Source: Poa pratensis
Taxonomy: Eukaryota > Streptophyta > Magnoliopsida > Poales > Poaceae
Direction: 5' to 3'
DNA length: 64,000 nucleotides
Assembly: GCA_947311845.1 (NCBI GenBank)
Contig: CAMZMU010000052.1
Coordinates: 139,143,733 to 139,207,732 of the forward strand
The notes under the pieces were generated by a model. It saw only the letters and a program-made list of their open reading frames with translations, was not told the origin of the DNA and searched no databases. Position numbers and translations under genes: made by a program. Positions 55,701 to 64,000 of the stretch are shown one piece after another (position 1 is the stretch's first letter; each line of letters starts with the position of its first letter).

Positions 55701-58700
55701 CTTAATCTCTTTCAAACCGATCAGATAGTACAAGGTAGATCTCCATGATCTCAAGCGCTGACCCAGCAAGCTTCAAGATCAAGCCATCACCAAATCAACA
55801 CTGACCAATCCTATTTCTACCTCTGGATTTGGAAAGAAAATTTCTTGTGTCGTATAATATGACACAAGAAAAGATGAAATCGAAGGTTGATATTGAATTA
55901 ATGAAGATCTTTCCATTTAGTGATCTACAAAATTAGCAGTGGAGAACAAGTTTTAACTTGGCAGATGTTCAATAAAGCAAAGAGTTAACCTGTCCCTGCT
56001 TCAATGACGGAAGCTCCTGACTGTAGGCCGTCCAAGCCTTCTGAATACATTTCACAAGTAATGTATCTGCTTGTAAAAACAGAAAGCAAGTTAAAACATC
56101 GACTTCATCGTCGGTCTTTGGTCACCAAACACACATACACAAAAGGTGTATTTTGTTGACTTTATCCACAATATGTATCCTGAAGCTACAGTTACGTGAT
56201 TACTCTATGTAATATTTATTGTGCCGTTAGCCTAACATTGTAACATGTACAACATTCTGCGTGTGAATGCCAATGGCCGCTGTGGTCACATCGAACATTC
56301 TGTGTGTGAATGGCACTGGCCGCTGTAACTCATTCTGTGTGTAAAACACTCAAGTTGTAAGTGATGGAAGCTACCACCGAAATTTACTTGTCACGAGCTA
56401 TGTGCTTATGTGAAGTCAAAGGAGCAATATCTCACGGTCTGCATTTCCAAGTGCAGAATTCAATGCTGCATTCTGCTTTTCCAACAGAGTCCAAGCAATT
56501 TTAGAACAAAAAACATAATCCAAACAGACTGAGTTAAGAACTCCATCGTGTCCTCAAAGTTGTTTGGGGCACTGCCTAATCCAAATAAAGATACAGAAAT
56601 TGTGGTCTTGTGTGATTCAATAATTTTATCTTAACTTCTACTGCATAGCTTCGTGGTGATTTGAGTATACTTATCAGGAAATACAATAACAGAATGGTAT
56701 CAGAAAGTGCAATACCAATTTGGGCAATATAATGTAAAGTTTTAAGGATTACCTGATTGAACCATGCCTATCAGCCACTAAGGTTTTACCTTGATACTTC
56801 TAAACCTGCCGAAAGAAGACGTGATATTAGCAAACATTGCATGAAACAAAGGAAACAAATGGAAAGCTGACAAATAGAATTTCAGATCAGCGCAATCGAC
56901 TGCAACACCTGTGTGCGCGCTGGCATTGCTGCTTGAAGGTCGAGAATATCGGGCACAGTAATACCAAGTAAAGAGCCTTACTGATTCTCTCAAATTGTTC
57001 TAGCTATTTAGCTTCCACCCTTTCGCCTTAACTCAAATTCAGCAATAGGTCAGCCGGACACACATGCACAGCAAGCCAGCAGAAATTGATGTTGCACTGT
57101 TACGTCCTGGAAGATTTGATGGGTTTATTAGGCAATTGGTTCTACCTACCTTAGCTTATAAAAAAAATCTTAGCTACAAATCTGGTATAGAAACCCCAAA
57201 CACACATGCCCATGCTTGTGATGACGATGTCACAACAACAGAACTCACCTTGCTCGATCTGAAATTGCTCTCAATGGGGTGGGCATACTGTAGGATAAAC
57301 AATTACATGGTCCTGCTACTCAAGATTCAGTAATCGCAAAGGGACAAACAATTTCAACCTAAGTTGTAGTAGGTTAACTTATCTTGTTCCTGGTTGCCAA
57401 ACGTAATTGACAGTGCAGTATTAATGATATAAATTAGATAGAAAGCAGAAACGTCTCCAATGACCATACAAAACCAATTAACATGGGCATGTAAATATAA
57501 GAAACAACTCTAAGCCCTATTATTAAAAGCTGAACTCAAATAAACTCGCAAGATGTGCATTTCCCATAAATATAACAGCGTGTGTTATGCAACATATGAT
57601 TTTTTTTCTAGTATAATATCAAATTTTCATGTCAAATCTTCCATTTCTAGTATAGTACCTGCTTTTGGTTCGCAAGCTTGGGCATAGCCTGCATAGCACG
57701 TTCTATGAAAATTGATCTCTGGCCTTCTCAGGGCGCTTTATTGACCTGAAAAATACATAGAGGCAGATAAGGTTTCTGCTGCCGGCGTGGTCGTCTATGT
57801 ACGAAAGAAAGCGAGTAAAAGTTGGAGATTGAAAGGGGGGAGTTAGCACATACCAGTGCGCTCGGGGGCGGAGAGGTGCTCCATCTGCAGGGCCATTCCT
57901 CGTTGGGATCTCGCTCCCTGGTGGAATTAGAGGTGCAGCAGGCGGGAGCTCCTGGTGCGCAAGATCCCGGAGTTGTGGACGGCAGCAGCAGTTCAGGCCT
58001 GAAAAATACAGAGGCAGATGAGGTTTCTGCTGCGGGCGTCGTCATCGTCTATGTATGCAAGAATGGCCATGATGGCAGCTGCAAGCGAGGGAGCGGGTAG
58101 CACATACCAGGTTGACGGTGGTGTCCTAGTCGTTCCCCTTGGCGCAGCTAGTGGAATCGCTCCGGCACCGTCGGTGGAGGAGGTCCTCCATCTCCAGCGC
58201 GTACGACGACCATGGATGGGGTGGAGCCCTCCTTCGTCTCGCCCTAGCAGTAAGTGGCATGATGGGCATCGTGGCAGACTGGCGGAGTCATACCTGGATA
58301 CGGGCGGCTGGCAGAGGGACGGCGGTGGTGATGGACATGTCGTGCTTCGTCGCCCGGTTGATGGACGGACTCTAGGGTTCGCGGCGTCGGCGAGGGAGCG
58401 GACCGGAAGAAGCGGATCCGGCGTCGCCCCGGCAACTGCAGCCTCCGGCGGCGGCGTGAGGCGGGTGGGGCGAAGTTGGGGTGTCGAGCGAGGGGGATCT
58501 GCGGAGGGATCGAGATGCGCACGCGCAGGACGTGATCTACTCCCAAACTCCCAAACGCGAAGTTGGGGTGTCGCACGCCGCCACCTCCTGATTGAGATTG
58601 ATCATTGATGTCGCTGGCTGGACTGGAGGGATCAATGTGCGGCTGCGAGGATGTCCAGGGAGGCGGCGGCGGGAGGGCAACAGAAAAGGGGGCGAGACGA

Positions 58701-61501
58701 AGAGGAGCGGCGGCGCTGTGAACCTGTGCTAGGGTTCGGTCGGGGATGGCAGGCCGCAACGCATAATTGCGGGGATGGCAGACGACGGACGTTGTGGTGC
58801 AATTAATTCGATTTCGTCCGTCGGGGCAGACGACAGGACACTGCAGTCTTTTGTAGTAGAGATTAGGTCGTCCTCCGGCTCAATATACATGAATGTGTAG
58901 GCCCAGACAACCGTGCTATTACTTATTACTTTTTGCCTTCAAGTCTATATGTGCTAATTTTCCGAAAGAAAACGTTGAAAATTTTATACTAATATTTGTC
59001 TCATATAAAATTATGAAATGGCCAATAGACATCATTTTTTTAACATAATGGCACATCAATTATTCGAACCATTTAAATAATGTTAGTATGGAGTGTGTAT
59101 ATTAAAATGTATGGGATAAATGGTAGGAAAAATATTTGTAACAGATAACAAATAGTTATTTTTTTACATATAGAAGATGATGCCCTCACATTTCCGATAG
59201 TGAGCAATCGACTGAGAATTTACAAATTCTTAGTCAATTAATAGTATAGTCGTTTCCAATAATGAAGCATCAACGAGTGTCATGTGATTACAATAAAAAC
59301 TAGCAATGTGGCCATCCTAAATGCGAGGGCATCATCTTTCGCGTATTAAATAGGTCTTTGAATTTATTTAAAATTTCAGAGATGCTAAAAGTATGGAATT
59401 CATAATTACATGGTTATATGGACACCAAAATGTAATGGTAAGTAAAATAATATATGTGAAAAATAGTTTGAATCAATTTAATTTGTGGTCAATAATTAGT
59501 GCGATGTTTTCAAATATACTTTTGGGATTGACTCTCTCACCTCACGGAGACTTTATCTTCTGTTTAGGGTGAATGGAGCTTTTCATCCATTAAATTGTTT
59601 CTTAGCGAAATGGGGTTCTAGGCAAAGGAAATTATGAAGTTAAAAATGCAACAACTTTATAATGCATCATCAAAATTTAACTATGTATGTCACAAAAGTG
59701 ATCCTACTTTGAAGTCAATATGGTAGATGCTCACAATATGATAGAGACAGATAGACATGCGAGAAGTTCTCAGAAAATCAAAACATATGACCATCAATAT
59801 GAGAGATCCTTCTTTTGTTAGTAGATCATAAAAAACCAATGCCCGTAACTATTTATATAATATCGTATAGATCTAGGATATTACAAATTAATGTGTTCCT
59901 ATGATTTCCCTGTATTGTGATTAAGTACACCTTTTGTCAACTCCTTTGGGTTCTTTCTGTTTTGCGTTGAACTTTATTTGGTTTCTATAATTTAATGGAC
60001 ACATCATTTGAATATGTAAATACGTATACAATATCATAATCAATGAAGATGCCAAAAAAGATTTGTTTTATGACACGATAAATACAAGTGAGTGCGAGTG
60101 TATAATTGTTTCAAGTGAAGAGTGGGTATAGTAATTAGAGAGTTAAATGATGCAAATAATATAATCTACATAAATTATGGGGCAATATGGGGATGCTGCA
60201 AGCAATATTAACATGTTAGCTAGAATTTGGTGGCGCGATTAAAAATACCATTTGTGAGATGACTTGAAATAAATTTGTGACATGTTATACCATCAAAGTA
60301 AAAAAAAATAGTATGTAAAACGAAAAAATATATGTGCCATGAAAGTTCATGTGGTAATTATTACATGATAAGAAAATATGTGTCATCGAGAGAGTACAGT
60401 AAAGAATACATGATGATGGGAAGAGAGTAACAATATGAACTAAGATACCACTCCCTACAATTAAAAGTAAACATTCTTCTAGAATATGTGACATGGTGTA
60501 GTTTAGAAATGTCAGAATACATGCTGTCCCATAAATTAAAAGGTGTTACACTGGTGATAATTATCCATCGTAATATTTTCAAGGTTATAGAATGTTACTA
60601 TCTATATTTTCGCACTTCCAGTAGTTTAGAAATGTCAGAATACATGTTGTCCCATAAATTAAAAGGTGTTACACTGGTGATATTTATCCATCGTAATATT
60701 TTCAAGGTTATAGAATGTTACTATCTATATTTTCGTACTTCCAGTATCTATGAACCCACAAATTTAGTTCAGAAAAATATTTAATACGCTAAAAACGCTG
60801 CCCTCGCATTTGCGAGGGCCACCTTGCTAGTTTATCTGAAAATAAAGATGGCCGTATATACTAGCTAAGATATCAGCATACTGTTTGATTGGATTCCATC
60901 ACACAAAATGGAACCAGATACAATGGCCGAGTGGAGAAGTGCGACACACACACACGCGCGGAATCGAAGGGAAAACAAGGCGAGGGTTCGTGTCGCACTA
61001 ATTTGATGCGTACGGCGGGCGCAGACCGGAATCAGCTTAGGCTCCGCTTGGTTTGCCGTTTAGTTTTCCGGCCGGTGCAAAATTACGGAGGTGTAGCGTA
61101 AATTATACGGACGTCTGGAGAGGTCCGTATTTCTTTCCCCGTCGTTTACGGCCCAAAAACAACGAACCAAGCGGGGCCTTAGTGGAGAAGAGAGCATCCA
61201 CGAACACTAGACCCCACCTACGAATAACCGGTTCAGAACCAATATCCGATTGGCTGATCCCCGGCCAGGATTCCACGCTCCCTCTCGCCCCGTGTAAGAG
61301 AACGCAGATTCAGGGCCAGGACTGAGAGAACCCTAGGAAGCGGGGAGAATTAGGGGATTTGCGAAGTCGCGTGGGGATGAGATGAGGTACCTCAGGGGAG
61401 GATTCGATGGTTTCCAGGAGGCGTCCCAGCTCGCTGCACCCCGTCATCCCCGCCTCTCCGCCGCCGCCGCCGCCGCCGCCCCCCTCGCCGTCGGTTTCCA
61501 T
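52771..61501 (-). CDS. Three-exon micro-gene, unit 2 copy, 101 aa, giant Helitron-filled intron
   Basis: Exon 1 is 61391-61501 (37 codons, METDGEGG ... LGRLLETIESSPE), exon 2 is 53011-53079 (23 codons, VALKCSDLDINDYLGQ...) and exon 3 is 52771-52896 (41 codons plus TAG, ASSWFGKHIQSFVKCIDE...). All introns are GT-AG in phase 0. Intron 2 is 114 bp. Intron 1 is 8,311 bp because two nested Helitrons (53271-60830) and a Tourist MITE lie in it; unit 1 has 616 bp there. The joined frame is open and close in length to the unit 1 paralogue, with most changes being substitutions, so coding constraint is plausible. Whether the long intron is still spliced cannot be told. Function unknown; the C-terminus is acidic and perhaps helical. 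Confidence 0.65.
55709..58000 (-). pseudogene. Captured multi-exon gene fragment of unknown identity
   Basis: Exon-like pieces, in order on the minus strand: one ending MALQMEHLSAPERTG at donor GT (about 57853-57998, acceptor TTTTTCAG); one at about 57662-57748 with RPEKARDQF and IERAMQAMPKLANQKQ separated by a frameshift; a short one at about 56439-56475 (NAALNSALGNAD); one at about 55990-56067 (TLLVKCIQKAWTAYSQEL) with acceptor TTACAAGCAG and donor CAG|GTTAAC; and a last one near 55709-55780 (LKLAGSALEIMEIYLVLSD) with a stop. The pieces suggest a mostly helical protein. I do not recognise it. The frameshift and its place inside a Helitron suggest a captured, decaying copy. Confidence 0.45.
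57064..57153 (+). pseudogene. AAA-ATPase fragment (CDC48-like second region of homology)
   Basis: The plus strand encodes KPAEIDVALLRPGRFDGFIR, closely matching the ID-x-ALLRPGRFD signature of AAA ATPases, which includes the arginine-finger region. Only about 30 residues match; no Walker motifs lie nearby. It is on the opposite strand to the other captured exons in the same Helitron, so it comes from another gene or was inverted. Confidence 0.65.
58863..60498. other. AT-rich 3' part of the outer Helitron
   Basis: No gene or clear repeat is visible apart from the tandem duplication that follows. Confidence 0.45.
60499..60744 (+). repeat. Two-copy tandem duplication, 123-bp period
   Basis: TAGTTTAGAAATGTCAGAAT at 60499 recurs at 60622; the copies differ by only a few bases. 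It lies in the 3' part of the outer Helitron. Confidence 0.9.
61040..61178. mobile_element. Tourist-like MITE, 139 bp
   Basis: Ends GGCTCCGCTTGGTTTG and (reverse complement) GGCCCCGCTTGGTTCG form inverted repeats, flanked by TTA at 61037-61039 and 61179-61181. Both fit Tourist/Harbinger MITEs. It lies in intron 1 of the unit 2 micro-gene. Confidence 0.78.
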
Positions 61502-62535
61502 CGCTCTCTCACTCTGCCTGACTGCCTCTGCAGCACAGAGACTGGATGATTTTTTTTTTCGGAGGGTCTCGGGTGGCGGCGCGTCCGGGTTTCCGTTTCC
61601 CGCCACATCTGCTGCTCCCTTGTGAAAAAAAGGTCCATTCTTGGGAAATCTGTTTTGCCTATGTATGCGTATAGATGTATCATAACTTAAAACTAGCATT
61701 TCAGAATGTCAAAAAGAATTTAAAAAAATCAGGCGTATATTTGGACATTCAAGTTTGAACATATTTTTTCGTAAAAGAAAGATTGTCTTGTGCTAATGTA
61801 TTAGAAAGACTAATTCTGGTGCTCCAAAATGACATCCGCGAGACATTTTTGTCTAGTTCTCCAAAATGGCATTCCCCAGACATGTTTTTATGTCTTACAC
61901 CACACATGTCATGAAAAATGTCTTTTTTGCGAAACTATGTGTGTGAACATAGAATGTACTGATTTACATCCATAATTTTGTTTAATCTTTTAATTTTTAC
62001 ATTTTGAAATACATATAAAACAGGTGCATGTACACATGTAAAACAAAACATTGTGTCCGTCCATTATTCACCTTGTCTACCTCCATGATAGTAGCCGGCT
62101 CTTTTACAAGCGTTCATAATTTCCCACGGCTTATCAAATGAAACTAGTCGAGTGTCTAGTTTAAGTCATTATTCATACCACATGGACACGATATTTTGGC
62201 AAGGTGCTTTACCATAAAAATGGCACCCTTTTTATTTCCCGTAACACGATGGAGCTGTTTTTGTCCTCAAATGTTTGATAACTTTTGTGTCTCCAATCAT
62301 AAATGAATGAACAATTTTATTCATATTTCATTGTTAGAAGAATACAACCCGCCTGTCTTTAAATTAATAAAGCTTAAATGGCAAATCTAACCCACATGTT
62401 GGGGGATATCAAACTAAAGTTATAGAGACCACGACCCTCAGGCCCAACCACGATTGAACACGATAAAACAAAAGATCACAACACTGACATCACACACACG
62501 CGCGCACACACCCACCAAGGTCGACAAAGTATCAA
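61502..62535. other. Upstream region of the unit 2 micro-gene
   Basis: Matches 32087-32723 and, past the Helitron, 34303-34640 of unit 1. No coding frame seen. The promoter should lie here. Confidence 0.5.
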
Positions 62536-62537
62536 GA

Positions 62538-62935
62538 CACTAGTAGGAAAAGGATTATAGCCACCAGCATACCGCTGGCGGACGCCGTTTCCGTCCGCCA
62601 ACGCTTCGACCGCTGGCGGGCGGTTTTTCGAGTCCGCCACTGGTTCTGGACGTACCGCTGGCGGACACCCACTCTGCCCGCCAGCTGTAGGAGCAGAAAT
62701 TTGGGAGGGAGCAGGGCAAACTACCGCTGGCGTGCAGAATACGTGCCCGCCAGAGGTACCAAATGTACCGCTGGCGGACGCTCTATGGTGCCCGCCAGCG
62801 GTAGTTGCGTCGGCTGAGCTCAGTGGGGAAAAAACATGGGGCCAGTACCGCTGGCGGGCGGACTAAATCGTCCGCAAGCGGTCAGTTGCGTACCGCTGGC
62901 GGGCACACTAAATCGTCCGCCAGCGCTAACTTAGA
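62538..62935. mobile_element. CACTA element terminus with subterminal repeats
   Basis: CACTAGTAGGAAAAGG begins at 62538 and fits a CACTA terminal repeat. The next 390 bp hold many direct and inverted copies of TACCGCTGGCGG and CCGCCAGCGGTA, the subterminal transposase-binding repeats typical for the superfamily. The opposite end is not seen in the window, so the element is truncated or continues beyond 64000. Confidence 0.75.
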
Positions 62936-63532
62936 CTGTAATCCAAACAACTACGAAAATGCTATTTATGAAAATAATGTGTAAATTCCCTTCGGAACCA
63001 TTGCTTCCTATATCAAGACACACCTGTGTGTCGAATATGAGCACTTTATCACAAACTATGCGTTGAGACTTGACATAACTGGTTGATTCGAATTGAAACC
63101 CTTTGTAGTTGTTTCTATACATGATAGTGTTTTGTCGAAAACCTGTAAAACTTTTGTCGAAAAGTAAGTTTATCATTTCACATAGCAACTAGTACACAGA
63201 CAATGGTTTCTCGGCTTCCCGGCTTCACGGTTAATTCTTCCCAGTTTCGCGGCTTCGTTCACACGGTTTCCCCGCTTGCCGGCTTCCCGCCGATTTCACG
63301 TTTTCCCGGCTTCCCGGTTTCACGTTTTCCCGGCCGGTTTCCGGCCGGTATCCATATCTTTACACCGGTAAATCGAAATTCAAAATTCAAGTAATTAATA
63401 TTTATGATGAATTCGATCGATCGAAAAAATGAATGATAGGAAATCCAAATGTTTCGATCATTAATATTTAGGTAACCGGATACATATGAGAGAAGACAGA
63501 ACGGCACACACACATCGATCTCGCTATATAGA
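62936..63532. other. Gene-free stretch with a CGGCTTCCCGG-like short repeat
   Basis: Between 63207 and 63350 the units CGGCTTCCCGG, TTTCACGTTTTCCCGG and CGGTTTCC recur as an imperfect tandem array. The rest looks non-coding; it could be CACTA interior or 3' flank of the exonuclease gene. Confidence 0.45.
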
Positions 63533-64000
63533 CTACTCATCAACGACATTAAGACGATCACCATTGGTATTATAGCCACGTAGACTATCCCACTTCCGCG
63601 CAATCTCGAAGCCAAGGCGAGCGTCAAGAGCGGTGTACTCAACTTGCTCGTAGCTCAATGGCACGTTGCCGCATCCGTGAATCCGGAGGTCTTCTTTGTC
63701 GTCGTCGTCGTTCTTGTCCTTCTTCTTCTTCTTCTTCTTCTTCTTCTTCTTGTTCTTCTTCTCCAGTTTTGTCCCAATGATAGCATTGGAGAGAGCAACA
63801 AGACTCGGAGTAGGATTGCCGGTTGGGTTCCGCCTATCCCTCTGGAGGTCGACCGCGGACGGAATTTCAATTCCGTAGCAGCGCAGCATCCGCAAGTCAT
63901 TGTGGATAGCCACGCCGTAAAACTTGATGGTCTTGTCAGCTAAGAAATCCACGAGGAGCTGCGGCTTCCGATCAGCCCAGCAGATCTGGAAGACAAGTGT
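63533..64000 (-). CDS. Werner-like 3'-5' exonuclease, C-terminal part (continues past the right edge)
   Basis: The minus-strand frame is open from the window edge (TLVFQICWADRKPQLLVDFL) to a stop at 63533. It matches the RNase D/WRN-type DEDDy exonuclease fold: the beta strand LVFQICW, the ExoII-type VAIHNDLRMLRCYGIE with its aspartate, and the ExoIII motif YTALDARLGFEIA with tyrosine and aspartate. Such proteins remove nucleotides from DNA or RNA 3' ends. The first catalytic motif would be beyond 64000. Between ExoII and ExoIII a run of twelve lysines followed by an acidic stretch (DKNDDDDKED) is inserted, encoded by a CTT microsatellite (63718-63751). The unusual insert may disturb the fold, or be tolerated in a loop. 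It lies close to the CACTA end, so it may be a captured gene. Confidence 0.75.
   Translation of the reverse strand, partial: TLVFQICWADRKPQLLVDFLADKTIKFYGVAIHNDLRMLRCYGIEIPSAVDLQRDRRNPTGNPTPSLVALSNAIIGTKLEKKNKKKKKKKKKKKDKNDDDDKEDLRIHGCGNVPLSYEQVEYTALDARLGFEIARKWDSLRGYNTNGDRLNVVDE
63718..63751 (+). repeat. CTT microsatellite within the exonuclease frame
   Basis: About eleven CTT units, read as AAG (lysine) codons on the minus strand, keep the exonuclease frame open. Confidence 0.9.

Larger units (their letters stand above)
53847..58862 (-). mobile_element. Inner Helitron, 5.0 kb, carrying gene fragments
   Basis: On the minus strand it starts TCTCTACTACAAAAG after an A (58863) and ends with a short-stem hairpin (CCCGT ... 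ACGGG, 53858-53875) and CTAG at 53850-53847, followed by T. It contains several exon-like pieces with splice sites on the minus strand and an AAA-ATPase-like piece on the plus strand, but no RepHel protein. That is the usual picture of a gene-capturing non-autonomous Helitron. Confidence 0.78.
53271..60830 (+). mobile_element. Outer Helitron in intron 1 of the micro-gene
   Basis: It starts TCTATTATATACTAAAAGC after an A (53270) and ends with hairpin CCCTCGCATTTGCGAGGG (60801-60818), twelve bases, and CTAG with the last G at 60830, then T. No target duplication, as expected. The inner Helitron (53847-58862) splits it, leaving about 2.5 kb of AT-rich own sequence without a coding frame. Confidence 0.82.
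35240..62535. repeat. Segmental duplication, unit 2, inflated by insertions
   Basis: Same order and orientation as unit 1 (27440-34640). Subtracting the Gypsy element (13.0 kb) and nested Helitrons (7.6 kb) leaves about 6.7 kb, comparable with unit 1. Similarity stops close to the CACTA terminus at 62538. Confidence 0.85.

Noticed and set aside
56778..56993. Minus-strand frame with hydrophobic segments
   Set aside because: Seventy-one codons with a donor-like ACACAG|GTG inside and no homology that I recognise; left inside the captured-fragment region without a separate call.
63644..63943. A plus-strand frame with a polyleucine stretch like a membrane segment
   Set aside because: It is the antisense reading of the CTT microsatellite; the exonuclease motifs are on the minus strand.

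Overview
The window looks like intergenic, transposon-dense nuclear DNA of a grass, most likely a Triticeae-type genome (inference). Reasons: nested LTR retrotransposons, an L1-type LINE, several Helitrons with the GC hairpin and CTAG ends usual in cereals, PIF/Harbinger, Mutator and CACTA elements, plant GATA zinc-finger coding exons, a plant histone promoter octamer, and GT-AG introns. No bacterial or organellar gene organisation is present, and I found no tRNA, rRNA or CRISPR.

Layout. 1-3.7 kb: an unrecognised 235-aa gene on the minus strand whose 5' UTR is split from its TATA box by a 2.76-kb gag-only Copia element (TSD GCCGG). 3.7-7.3 kb: degenerate minus-strand gene remains, including a coiled-coil exon, a Harbinger-like fragment and two copies of the first exon of a small gene family. 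7.3-26.3 kb: transposon territory, with a 1.5-kb Harbinger element (TSD TTA), Helitron 3' ends at 14323 and 23720, a 853-bp Mutator-like element with 9-bp TSD, a full-length but decayed 5.85-kb L1 LINE with 13-bp TSD, and two nested Harbinger elements. 26.4-62.5 kb: a tandemly duplicated gene block. It starts with a histone H2B pseudogene head-to-head with a decayed first exon. Two units follow (about 27.4-34.6 and 35.2-62.5 kb), each with, on the minus strand, an intact three-exon micro-gene (97 and 101 aa) and a multi-finger GATA gene. Unit 2 is inflated by a 13.0-kb Gypsy element in the last GATA finger (TSD GCATT) and by two nested Helitrons (7.56 kb) in intron 1 of the micro-gene. 62.5-64 kb: a CACTA terminus with subterminal repeats, then the C-terminal part of a Werner-like 3'-5' exonuclease gene running off the right edge.

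How things fit together. The host genes (H2B, GATA protein, micro-gene) seem to have been neighbours before duplication; most later change is transposon insertion and decay. The best candidates for new biology are the micro-gene family (five first-exon copies, two intact three-exon reading frames with conserved splice sites, function unknown), the GATA locus with up to four fingers, and the spliced antisense gene with its own TATA box inside the Gypsy element.
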